From: Phocoena phocoena
Lineage: Eukaryota > Chordata > Mammalia > Artiodactyla > Phocoenidae
Length of the DNA stretch: 64,000 nt
Assembly: GCF_963924675.1 (NCBI RefSeq)
Contig: NC_089232.1
Span: 37,712,659 to 37,776,658 of the forward strand
Direction of reading: 5' to 3'
Within the stretch, counting starts at the first letter, position 1. Every line of letters starts with the position of its first letter. The translations under genes and the position numbers were made by a program. The notes beneath the pieces are model-generated. The model had not been told where the DNA came from and did no database searches. It worked only from the letters and a program-made list of their open reading frames with translations. Positions 11,901 through 21,451 of this stretch are shown in pieces.

Positions 11901-12787
11901 AGGAAAACATAGGCAGAACATTCTGTGACATAAATCACAGCAAGATCCTTTTGACCCACCTCCTAGAGAAATGGAAATAAAAACAAAAATAAACAAATGG
12001 GACCTAATGAAACTTAAAAGCTTTTGCACAGCAAAGGAAACCATAAACAAGACCAAAAGACAACCCTCAGAATGGGAGAAAATATTTGCAAATGAAGCAA
12101 CTGACAAAGGATTAATCTCCAAAATTTACAAGCAGCTCATGCAGCTCAATAACAAAAAAACAAACAACGCAATCCAAAAATGGGCAGAAGACCTAAATAG
12201 ACATTTCTCCAAAGAAGATATACAGACTGCCAACAAACACATGAAAGAATGCTCAACATCATTAATCATTAGAGAAATGCAAATCAAAACTACAATGAGA
12301 TATCATCTCACACCAGTCATAATGGCCATCATCAAAAAATCTAGAAACAATAAATGCTGGAGAGGGTGTGGAGAAAAGGGAACACTCTTGCAGTGCTTGT
12401 GGGAATGTGAATTGGTACAGCCACTATGGAGAACAGTATGGAGGTTCCTTAAAAACTACAAATAGAACTACCATATGACCCAGCAATCCCACTACTGGGC
12501 ATATACCCTGAGAAAACCATAATTCAAAAAGAGTCATGTACCAAAATGTTCATTGCAGCTCTATTTACAATAGACAGGAGATGGAAACAACCTAAGTGTC
12601 CATCATCGGATGAATGGATAAAGAAGATGTGGCACATATATACAATGGAATATTATCAGCCATAAAAAGAAACGAAATTGAGTTATTTGTAGTGAGGTGG
12701 ATGGACCTAGAGTCTGTCATACAGAGTGAAGTAAGTCAGAAAGAGAAAGACAAATACAGTATGCTAACACATATATATGGAATCTAA
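8976..12787 (+). pseudogene. L1 ORF2 (endonuclease / reverse transcriptase), disrupted
   Basis: The frame starts at 8976 (MGIGTYISIITLNVNG) and encodes an N-terminal apurinic-type endonuclease, then a reverse transcriptase, then a cysteine-rich C-terminal region. Visible landmarks are the SDH endonuclease motif near 9652-9660, the RT block beginning RPISLMN near 10560, the catalytic FADD at 11066-11077 and the CWRGC cysteine motif from 12355. Lesions seen are: a frameshift near 9050, another near 9430, an in-frame stop at 9763-9765, a frameshift between about 10905 and 10970, stops at 11459-11461 and 11531-11533, a frameshift near 11735 and another near 12455. The expected end (..HIYGI stop) is at 12785-12787. 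The protein cannot be made as a whole. Confidence 0.92.
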
Positions 12788-13157
12788 GAAAAAAACTGTC
12801 ATGAAGAACCTAGGGGTAATATAGGAATAAAGACACAGACCTACTAGAGAATGGACTTGAGGATATGTGGAGGGGGAAGGGTAAGCTGGGCCAAAGTGAG
12901 AGAGTGGCATGGACATATATACACTACCAAATGTAAAATAGATAGCTAGTGGGAAGCAGTCGCATAGCACAGGGAGATCAGCTCGGTGCTTTGTGACCTC
13001 CTATAGGGGTGGGATAGGGAGGCTGGGAGGGAGGGAGATGCAAGAGGGAAGAGATATGGGAACATATGTATATATATAACTGATTGGCTTTGTTATAAAG
13101 CAGAAACTAACACACCATTGTAAAGCAATTATACTCCAATAAAGATGTAAAAAAAAA
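12788..13157 (+). terminator. L1 3' UTR and first polyadenylation signal
   Basis: The 3' UTR follows the ORF2 stop and includes 'ctagagaatggacttgagga' and 'catagcacagggagatcagc'. It ends with AATAAA at 13139-13144, five bases before an 11-A tail. The tail is followed at once by the TSD at 13158-13168, so the L1 transcript was polyadenylated here. Confidence 0.88.
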
Positions 13158-13168
13158 AACCAACAGGA

Positions 13169-13690
13169 AATTGATTTAGCCTCTCTTAGATTAATTTGCA
13201 CATTAAAAAACTGTTCACTAAGGGTTTGGAAATCAGAAAGTAAAATGTGGAAAATGTGCTTACTTTTTGTACAGGGACTGCTGTTGTACTCTGATGTCTG
13301 CTCTTCCCTTCTTATATAGTAATAGAATCCCCTATTTTTAAGCTGGGCACAGGGCCATCCAAAATATTTCTCAGTTAGGACTGACTATGTTACTAAATTC
13401 TGGCCAAATCCATGTCAAGGGAAGAGTCTTTGAAGTGTCAGAGAGAAGTCCCTTCTTCCCCCTTTCATCCTTCCTGCTGACTGGAATGTGAATATGATAG
13501 CTTGAACTCAAGCAGCCATCTTGGGCCATGAGGTGGGAGCCACAGGTTGAGGATGTGGAGCAAGAAGATAGAAGGAGCCTGGGTTCCAGATGATTGTGGA
13601 GCTGCCACACCAGTCCTGATTACTTATCTCAAAACATTGTTTATGTAAGAAAAATAAACTTCTATCTTGTTTAAGCTAAAAAAAAAAAAA
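13169..13690 (+). mobile_element. Main part of an orphan polyA-tailed retrocopy with LTR-derived 3' end
   Basis: About 509 bp of non-L1 sequence, then AATAAA at 13653-13658, 19 nt before a 13-A tail (13678-13690). It is followed by gagtggata, the same 9-mer found at 6072-6080. Together with 6081-6092 this describes a roughly 521-bp processed copy inserted into the old L1 tail before the younger L1 arrived. The 3' part (from about 13340; 'gctgggcacagggcc', 'caagcagccatcttgggcca', 'aataaacttctatcttgttt') resembles a dispersed mammalian LTR ending at its polyA site. I cannot name the LTR family. I found no protein-coding match. The source transcript is unknown. Confidence 0.7.
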
Positions 13691-13808
13691 GAGTGGATAT
13701 ATGTATATGTATAACTGATTCACTTTGCTGTACAGCAGAAACTAACACAACATTGTATATCAACTATACTCCAATTAAAAAATTAAAATTAAAAAAAATT
13801 TTTAAAAA
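13691..13808 (+). mobile_element. Older L1 3' end, right part
   Basis: Resumes exactly where the copy broke at 6080: 'tgattcactttgctgtacag', 'aactaacacaacattgtata', then 'caactatactccaattaaaa' and an A-rich tail. With 5735-6080 it forms one 5'-truncated L1 3' end of about 460 bp. Confidence 0.88.
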
Positions 13809-14094
13809 AGAAGCACTTTATTAAGATATTAAATGCCCATATGAAACTCTGCCCTCATTTCTATACCTCTAAGTATTTTAAACTCAAAGTATCACTTAAG
13901 GCAAGGTTTTCTTGGTGCAGAGGTTATATAAACATCTGGAATTTCAAAGTACCGCAAAGGACTTCATAATCTACACAAAATGGCAAGTTGGATGTTGATA
14001 CCCCCATCCACCCTCCACCACCAGAAACCTGAGAAAGGTTAACAGATCCCACACCAAATGCAGCTTTTTTCTATATGAGGCATACTTTTGCAAG

Positions 14095-14200
14095 GATTTG
14101 ACAAATATTTATTAGCTACTTATTATACAAGGAATTGTAGAGGTGTTATATGGATTCAAATATAGTTGTCCTTGCCTTCAAAGACAAACAACTAATGTAA
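14095..14200 (-). mobile_element. L2 3'-end fragment, antisense
   Basis: 'acaaatatttattagctact' opens a short block that reads as the reverse L2 3' end, then 'gtccttgccttcaaagac'. Diverged, with approximate limits. Confidence 0.5.
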
Positions 14201-14384
14201 ATACATATATGATGAATGAAATACATGGTTTTACTAAAGACTAGAAGACAATACATTTCTTAGAGGAATGAACAATAAAAGCTTGATGAGTGAGGAAGCA
14301 TTTGGACTAGGTGGGATTGTACAGAATTTCCACAGATATTAGAATAAGTAAAGGTAAAACGCAATAGATTATAAGACAGCCAGG

Positions 14385-14502
14385 TCTGTCTGGCTTTTAG
14401 CCCTGTTGTTGGTTCAGTTTTATCTCTGCGTCCCCAGGACCTAAAAAAGAACCTGGCACACAGTGGTTTCTCAAGAATACTTGATGAATGAATTAATGAA
14501 TA
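14385..14502 (+). mobile_element. L2 3'-end fragment
   Basis: 'tttatctctgcgtccccagg', 'gaacctggcacacagtggtt' and 'ttgatgaatgaattaatga' follow the sense order of the L2 3' end. Confidence 0.6.
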
Positions 14503-15844
14503 TATATCTTACAAATTAACAAATATTGAACAGTAACATATATGATATACATTAATTCTCAAAGCTGATGAAACATTTTTTAGAAAGAGATGATATATTA
14601 CCCTTAAAAGAATAATTTTAATGGGACCAAGGGACATATCTGATAGGGCAAAGTCACTAAAAAGATGTAAAGGAGCAACAATAATGTTCAGTTTGGACTA
14701 TGTACATAATTAACTAATTATATTATTGACTAAACAAAAACATTTGTAGTAAAAATTGCTTCTAGCTTGAATCAACTGTCTTCTTTATATCCTACTCTCT
14801 ACCCTCTAGTGTCTCTTTTACTACCATTGCACTAAAGAGAAAAATTGAAAATGGCTTAAAGAGCTGTTTTCCTTCTCAAAACCCTAAAATAGGCTCTTTT
14901 TTTTCATTTACTAGCAATAGCTATTTTCAATCTAATTCAAATTTCAAAATCAAGCATGCAGGCTAAAGAAATTAATTTCTGGTTAAGTCAGAGAAAAATG
15001 AAATACATTGATAACTTTTTTAACAAGTACATTGTCTACGAGCACAACTCTGAATACCATACCTAGGACAAAAAGGATTCAGAGCAGTCCTTTCCTATTT
15101 ACAAGTTTCAGGATTAAGTAAATTGTGGGACTTTAAGTAAAAGGAAGGGGGAAATATGAAAGAGTTTTCCACTTGAATATTTTAAATGCAAGATCAAAAA
15201 AAATTATCATGAAAGAACGAAAAATTATTTTGTTTTACTTTTCTGCTTTTCTATGGAACTCTGGGAAGACATAGAGTCAGGAAGATAAAGTTATTTATCT
15301 AAGTATTTATTTAAGTATTTTAAATGGTCACAAGTTTGCCTCCATAGCACAACTGAAGAGAAATGTGTATAATACAGCAAAATGGGGAGGAAGGGGTATT
15401 TGGGTTTTTTCCCTACAGACTAACACTTAAAGACATAAGAGTTCAGTGATAGGATATGGTGAACATTCTCATCAGCACTTGAAAACTACACTCACCTCCT
15501 AATCCTCCAAGTAACACATTTCAACAGCCACTTTCAACTCAGAATCACTCAGTGCATATCCTTTGCCCAAACACATGGCTGTCAGCCATTTGTTGGCTCT
15601 CTTCTAACCCCTTGTTCTCTATCATCATTTTTTTTTAAAGTTGTGTAACTATGTCCATTCACTTGCTTTACCAGTATAAACAGACTGAATCAAAAACACA
15701 CAAGAGATTACTTTAAAGTCTTCCTCAAGCATGTCAGAGATTTTGCTGTTGTAATCTATATTCAGAATGGTTTGTTATACAGAACAGCCCATACAATGTA
15801 AAACAAAATCAAAAACAAACAAACAACCACCACCCCAGGGCTAA

Positions 15845-15990
15845 ATCACAGAGTGACTGGGCAAGTTACCTTCTTCTTTAGTCTCAGTTTCCTTATCAGT
15901 ACAATGGGAATAATTACAGAAGAATTAAATGAAATAGTACTCTAAAGTACTAAGAATTAAATGAAATAGTACTCTAAAGGTCTTGTTAAC
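15845..15990 (+). mobile_element. MIR fragment containing a 32-bp tandem duplication
   Basis: 'gtctcagtttccttatcagt' then 'acaatgggaataattacaga' is the central MIR signature in sense orientation. Inside it, the 28 bases from 15920 to 15947 recur exactly at 15952-15979, with a period of 32 bp. Confidence 0.65.
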
Positions 15991-17375
15991 TACCAATCGT
16001 ACTATATCATTTCATTAGCAGAGGTATGGTTAAGGGGGGTTTAATAATAGGCTTTGAGGACAGCTGACTACAGGGTAATAGAATGGTTCTAATCTTTCCT
16101 GAAAAAAAAAGGAAGAGCAGCTACAGTCTCATCCCATATTTCTCCCTGGGCAAACAAATCAAGTATTGTGTATACATGATAAGCATAATCAAGTAAGTTA
16201 TAATACCAATAACATCAAAACTATAAAGGATCCAATAACAATATCAAAACTATAAAATATACATAAAGTGTTAAGAATCTCTGATAAAACAGAGTATCTA
16301 TGAAACAGAGCGTTTAAAAGTAGTGTCCCATTCATGGGTTAGTACATCAACATTCATCATACTGTTTTGTTCTATTGATCCCTGCAGTAGTTCCAGAACA
16401 TATGAATTAATATACTGGATTACAAAATCAAAAGTATTTTTTTACACAGTGATTTCACACTCTAAGCCATATAACTTTGCTCAACTTAGATTTTATATCC
16501 TAAAGTATTTTAGTGTATTTTCACAAACTTTATGTTTGTGCTTAATGAGATGTCTTCCTTCATTCTGTCCTTCTGCAAAAGTAACGTCAACATAATTGGA
16601 AGGATTCAAAGAAGAAATAAAGCATTTGTTTCCTAACTGCACCACTTTCAAGAAGGCTGAAACTGAGACATATTGGTCTCCACCTTTTTTTTTTGAGCAG
16701 GTAAGGAATTGGTTAGGAAAGTAAATATTCTAGTGCATAACTGTCATATGTGTGAGGACTATTTTATAATGTTAAGAAATAAGGAAAACTTTCAAGAAAA
16801 AACATATATAAAAAGAGTTAGCTATATGCACAGCTATGATTTTGGGCCTGCACTTGGAATTTATTATCAGAATTTTTATTTTAAGCTATAGTATTTATAA
16901 AATATTAACATTTATAAAATATTTATCAAAAATCAATTTTAAACTTATCTTCTTATATTAACATCAACAAAATATTTATCATATACTAATTTAAAAACCT
17001 ATCTTGTTATTAGTCAAACAAGGCTAACAAAATGAGGGTCAGGACTAAGAATTCCACAAACCTCAGCTTTCCACAGAAAAAGCACTTTAAAGTTCCCTGT
17101 GGGGAGAATGTAAGAAGTAGTAAAAGAAGTATTCCAACTGATCTTAATTGGAATAAGTTCAAAAAGACTCCAAAATTATTTGGACTTTATAGACCATGAA
17201 ACACCCTGATAGCCTTACATTGTTATAAATTGCTATATCTCTAAAAATAACGCACATTAAGGTCCTTACTGCACATTAAGGACCCAAATGTATAGAACAA
17301 TGAATATTGAAATATTCCATCATTTAGAACTATGATTATATAATAAATCCTATAACTTATAAAACTGGAACTTAC

Positions 17376-17471
17376 CTTAAAAAGTGTCACAGTGATTTCA
17401 ATGTTTTCAGGAACAGGCCACACTACAACACCACGGTATGGATTTTTTATTCCAGGCTGCCAGCTATGAGC
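17376..17471 (-). CDS. EHBP1: EHBP1 coding exon (NT-C2 domain, residues about 55-86)
   Basis: A 96-nt exon of 32 codons, phase 0 at both ends. On the minus strand it begins AHSWQPGIKNPYRG and ends ENIEITVTLFK. The acceptor is ..ttctggtag and the donor gtaagttcc, both canonical. It joins in frame to the exon at 26022-26079 (..RKSSK) and to 5427-5480 (DPHAEEF..). This segment forms strands of the NT-C2 fold used by EHBP1 for membrane phosphoinositide association. The KNPYRGVVVWPVPENIE stretch separates EHBP1 from EHBP1L1. The reading frame has no lesion. A minus-strand methionine frame at 17241-17423 merely reads from inside this exon into the intron. Confidence 0.96.
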
Positions 17472-17691
17472 CTACCAGAATAAAAATAATGGCTTCAATT
17501 TGAAGTACAGGAAATGCAATGTTAATAATTTACAAAAATATATTGACCCTATTTAACTATCCATTAGATCTCCCTAAAACAAAAATGATTAGTCAAATAA
17601 AACTTTTCAAGCATTAAACTTGGGCTATGACGGTTATATCACATGGTAGCTACAGATTACTATCTGTAAACAAACCTTTACCCTCTCCCAC

Positions 17692-17692
17692 G

Positions 17693-17730
<38 letters not shown>
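17692..17730. repeat. (CA)n microsatellite
   Basis: Nearly pure CA/AC dinucleotide run of about 39 bp with one interruption (cacata) near the left end. A likely length-polymorphic marker. Confidence 0.95.
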
Positions 17731-17731
<1 letters not shown>

Positions 17732-18179
17732 GAAGATGCAAAAATGAGGTGCCTCATATTTTCAAAAGCTATTTAGGATTGAATAAAAACCTTATTAGGA
17801 GAAACATTTTTAAAATTACTTTGTGATTTAGGAACTTAAGGGCAAATTCATTCTTTAAAAGGAAAAATTAATTGTATAGTCTGCATTTAAGATCATTTCC
17901 CACTAAACCATAATGTTTATTTGGGTCAAGTAAAGAAGAAAGCAGTTTGTACAGTTAATGTTTCTAGTGCCTATAATTTTAAAGACTTTTTTCCTTGTAA
18001 ATATTGATTATCAAGGTTCCCTAAGGAACCCCCTGAAATGTGGGGGTCACCACTCTAGGTCTTCCGTTGTGGTGGCATTTCCAGCCAAAGCTAATGCATA
18101 ATGGTATGCCAAGACAGCTCAACTAAATTTTCATCTCTCTGGGCTTCAGGACTGGTCCGTGGACATGCTATGAAGGTGG

Positions 18180-18292
18180 TAATAAAAGCTGACACTTAAG
18201 AAGTACTTTCTATATGTCAGTGCATATTTGGAATTTACTTATGTTTAACTCATTCAATATGCATAAGAACCCTATGAGGTAGCTACTATTCA
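18180..18292 (-). mobile_element. MIR, antisense, first part (split by an L2)
   Basis: 'gctgacacttaagaagtact', 'tttaactcattcaatatgca' and 'aaccctatgaggtagctact' follow the antisense MIR order as far as the point where 'attattatccccattttaca' should come. The rest of the MIR appears at about 20021. Confidence 0.7.
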
Positions 18293-20020
18293 TTCATTCA
18301 TTCACTCATTCACTCACTCAATTGATACTATCTGCCAAGCATTGTCTAGGAACTGTAGTTAAAAAAAAAAATCTGCCTTAGTGGAGTTTTCAGAATAGTA
18401 GGAAGAGACAGTCAAACAAAATAATTAAGTAAAACAGACAGCATGTTAGGTAGAGAGAAACACTGTGGAGAAAAATGAAAGTAGGGAAGAAGGATGGAAG
18501 GGGCAAGAGAAAGTAACAATTTTCAACAGGTTAATCAGAGAAAAGTGTCAATGAGCAGGTGACGAGAGAAGACCGTAAGGAGTTGAATCAGATATTTTAA
18601 AACATGGGAAGAGCTTTCTAGGGAGATGGACCAACAACTGGAAAGGTGCTGAGGCAGTTAGATAACAACAATGCCAATGTGGCTGGAGCAGAGTGGTCAA
18701 AGAGAAGAGCAGCAGGAGATAAGACTAGAGAAATCACAGAGGGCCCAATCATATGAAGCTCTGACAGCCCATTCCAAAGATTTTGGTTTGTAATTTGAGT
18801 GAGATGGGAAGCCACTGGAGGATTTTAAGCAGAGGAATGATGAAGTTATGTTTTTTGACTCTAGCAAATGTATTTAGAATAGGCTTCAGATGTAAGAGAG
18901 GAAACAGGGAGACCAGTAAGCTACTGCAATAATCCTTTGGAGAGCTAATGGTGAGTTGGCTTGGGGTGGTACAAAGTAGTCAGATTCCATATATTTTTTC
19001 ATAGTTTCAAGATAGAATCAATAAGGTTTTCTGTCTGATTGTATGAAAGAAAGTAGCCAAGGCTGATTCTAAGGCTTTCGCCCTTGAGCAAGTACATAAA
19101 AGGAATTGCTATTAACAGATATGAGGCAAAACTGCTGAAGGATCAAGTTTGGAAAATAAGATTAGGAACTCAGTTTTATACACATTAAATCTAAGTTAAC
19201 TTTTAGATATTCAAGTGTAGGTGTTTAAATAGGTAGCTGGATGTATGTGCCGGGAGTTATAAATTTGAGAATCATCAGCGTGCAGGTGATACTTAAAACT
19301 TGGATGTGATCCCAAGGGATTGAGGAGAGAGAGAAAGAGAGAGAGGGAGACAGGGAGGGGGAAAGAGAGAGAGAGAGAGATAAAGGCTCAAGAACTGAAC
19401 CTTGGAGCACAACAATAACAGGTCCAGGAAATGAGGCGGAATCAGCAAAGAAGGGTCAGTAAAGCAGAAGGAAAAGCAGAGGCATGTGGTATTCTGAAAC
19501 TCTAGTGGAGAAAATGTTTTAAAGGAGAAAGGAACAACCATCTGTCCCAAATCTTGGTGACAGGTCAAATAGGATGAGGTCTGGAAAATGAGCCCTGGAT
19601 TTAACAAAGCAGAAACCATTACTGACCTCACAAGAGCAGTTTCAGTGGAATGACAAGGGTAAACACCTGACTGGATTAGCATGGATTCAAGAAAGAACAG
19701 GAAGAAAGAAACTAGCAAGTACATTCAAGTCCTCTGAGGTGTTTTGCTGAAAGAGAAAGAGAAAAATAGGTTGGTGCTAGTGGGAGAAATAGTGTCAGAA
19801 GAGAATTTTTTAAATAAGAGAAAAATATTTTTAGGCTGATGAGAAATATCCAGTTAAGAGGGAAAATTTAATGATGCAGAAGAGAAATAATTGCTAGAGT
19901 AATGTCCTTAACAGTACAAAAGGAGACAGACTGGCCTTTGCTCGGAGCACAGACGATTCTTCCATAATAATAGGAAAGGAGCTAAAGTATATGAGTGCAG
20001 GTGCATGTCAGGGAGCAGAT
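18293..20020 (-). mobile_element. Long L2 LINE copy, antisense (about 1.7 kb)
   Basis: It opens with a (CATT)n/(CACT)n run, which is the reversed L2 tail. It then follows the reverse L2 order for about 1.7 kb: 'atctgccaagcattgtctag', 'aatgtggctggagcagagtg', 'gagtgagatgggaagccact', 'ggaaacagggagaccagtaa' and 'gagcagtttcagtggaatga'. A purine-rich (GA)n stretch lies at 19322-19382. Both sides are halves of one MIR, so the L2 appears to be inserted in it. No open frame survives. Assignment to L2 is by recognition; the right-hand part is less certain. Confidence 0.6.
19322..19382. repeat. (GA)n purine-rich simple repeat
   Basis: Almost pure A/G for about 60 bp (gagagagaaagagagaga-type units). It lies inside the antisense L2 copy. 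Confidence 0.9.
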
Positions 20021-20112
20021 TTAACACATGAAGAAACTGAGGCACAGACTGGCCCAAGATCACACAGCAAGTAAGTGGCAAAAGTTGAATTTGAACCCAG
20101 GAAGTGGAACTG
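20021..20112 (-). mobile_element. MIR, antisense, second part
   Basis: 'atgaagaaactgaggcacag', 'caagatcacacagcaagtaa' and 'aatttgaacccagg' are the MIR blocks that should directly follow the segment ending at 18292. Confidence 0.72.
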
Positions 20113-20827
20113 AGAAGGGATCAAGATCATGGAAACTTATGTCTGTGCAAATCTTATCATATCTTGTTAGTTAAAATACCAGCAGAATATTGTAAGTTAA
20201 CTATACTTCAATAAAAGATAAAATACCAGCACAAGATATAGGTTTAGCAGCACTAAGCTACTCCCACTCCAGCTAAATTGTCAATAACTCCCTCTCTATT
20301 CTCTCTTCATTGCCCCCAGATCACAAAACTTCAGGTGAGGAAAGGGAAGTAGAGACTCACAAGAGACTTAGCACACCACAGCCAAAGGTAAAGAACTGAG
20401 TTTTGCTGATTAAAAAACATCTCCAGGGATTCCTCTATTCCCCTGCCTATTTCTATGCCTGTTGACAGTCCTAGAACAAAAACTCCACAAAGTAAACAAT
20501 ATCCATTTTGAAAAGTAAATTGCTGCCCATCTTAGAAAATCTTTTATCAAAACTCTACATAGTCTACATATTTAATTCTTAAGATTTATGACAACTCTAA
20601 TTCTCATGTACTGTCATGGTAGATCAAGCAATTTCTCTGGTCTCTTCAAACTTCCCATAATTATATTTTCATAGTCGCCCAATACAGTAAAAAAAAAAAA
20701 AAGACCATAATAACTGAACTTTATTTATTAGCCACGGCAGAAAAGACAGAGTTTTTGTAAAATTTGGAATGGAAAAAAAAGACCATCAAAGAATTTTAGG
20801 CCTGAAAATATCTTTAGGAGATCTAAA

Positions 20828-20945
20828 CCAGGTCCAGATAAGGAAACTGAAGCAATTAAAGAGTAAATGGCTTGCCTAAAGCCGTACTAATAATCAGCAG
20901 GAGAACCAACTCCATGATTTTCAAGTTCAGAGTTCTTCACCCAAC
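20828..20945 (-). mobile_element. MIR fragment, antisense
   Basis: 'aggaaactgaagcaattaaa', 'atggcttgcctaaagccgta' and 'cagagttcttcacccaac' match the 3' half of the antisense MIR pattern. Confidence 0.6.
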
Positions 20946-21238
20946 CGACATCATAGCAAACTCTATTTCTGATTCACACAGTAGTCAAGAAAATAGTTTT
21001 CTATCCCTAAGTTCTTAACATTTATGTATATGACACAGAGGTCAAGAATGGGAAAAGCAGGGAATGTGGAGACCAACTAACAACTGGGCAGGGTTAGAAG
21101 ATGGTGATACCATGTAATTTCCTCAGGTATCCTAATGCTGCTCCTCTAAATGACCTCTTTAAATTCTCAATCTTGGATCAGGGAATGGTAATTAGACCAA
21201 TAAACAAACAAAAATACAATCTGCTTAATGAATTAAAA

Positions 21239-21451
21239 TTTTTTTTTCTTTTTTTTTTTGCGGTACACGGGCCTCTCACTGTTGTGGCCTCTACCGTTGC
21301 GGAGAACAGGCTCTGGACGCACAGGCTCAGTGACCATGGCTCATGGGCCCAGCCGCTCCGTGGCATGTGGGATCTTCCCGGACCGGGGCATGCACCCGTG
21401 TCCCCTGCATCAGCAGGCGGACTCTCAACCACTGCGCCACCAGGGAAGCCC
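21239..21451 (-). mobile_element. CHR-type SINE, antisense to the window (about 210 bp)
   Basis: It begins with a T tract (the reversed A tail), then gcggtacacgggcctctcac, and ends with the reversed head accagggaagccc. It is the only one of the 14 CHR copies here on the minus strand, and therefore the only one in the transcriptional sense of EHBP1. The TSD cannot be defined because both flanks are T-rich. Confidence 0.93.

Larger units (their letters stand above)
6093..13157 (+). mobile_element. Nearly full-length cetacean L1 (about 7.07 kb)
   Basis: An L1 retrotransposon with all parts in order: GC-rich 5' UTR (6093-8023), ORF1 (8024-8917), broken ORF2 (8976-12787), 3' UTR, AATAAA (13139-13144) and a short A tail. 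It is flanked by a perfect 11-bp TSD AACCAACAGGA (6082-6092 and 13158-13168). The 5' end begins ggatggcggaag, which looks like a complete or nearly complete start. It lies antisense to EHBP1 inside the 11.9-kb intron. ORF2 carries at least eight lesions, so the copy cannot encode its own retrotransposition machinery. Confidence 0.93.
5481..17375 (-). other. EHBP1: EHBP1 intron between the VTLFK and DPHAEEF exons (11.9 kb)
   Basis: The intron is bounded by the donor gtaagttcc (minus strand, next to 17376) and the acceptor ending at 5481. About 64% of it (6081-13690) is accounted for by two stacked insertions into an old L1 tail. The rest, 13809-17375, is AT-rich intron with only L2 and MIR fossils, a 32-bp tandem duplication and short imperfect AT repeats near 16200-16260 and 16880-17000. 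Confidence 0.85.

Noticed and set aside
6072..13699. Single L1 insertion with a 0.5-kb 3' transduction (TSD gagtggata)
   Set aside because: It would leave unexplained the perfect 11-bp repeat aaccaacagga that abuts the L1 5' end and its first polyA tail. Two nested insertions explain both repeats. Retained only as an alternative.
18014..18031. Short inverted repeat ggttccctaaggaacc
   Set aside because: Six-base arms and a four-base loop occur often by chance in this amount of DNA; no promoter or RNA context.
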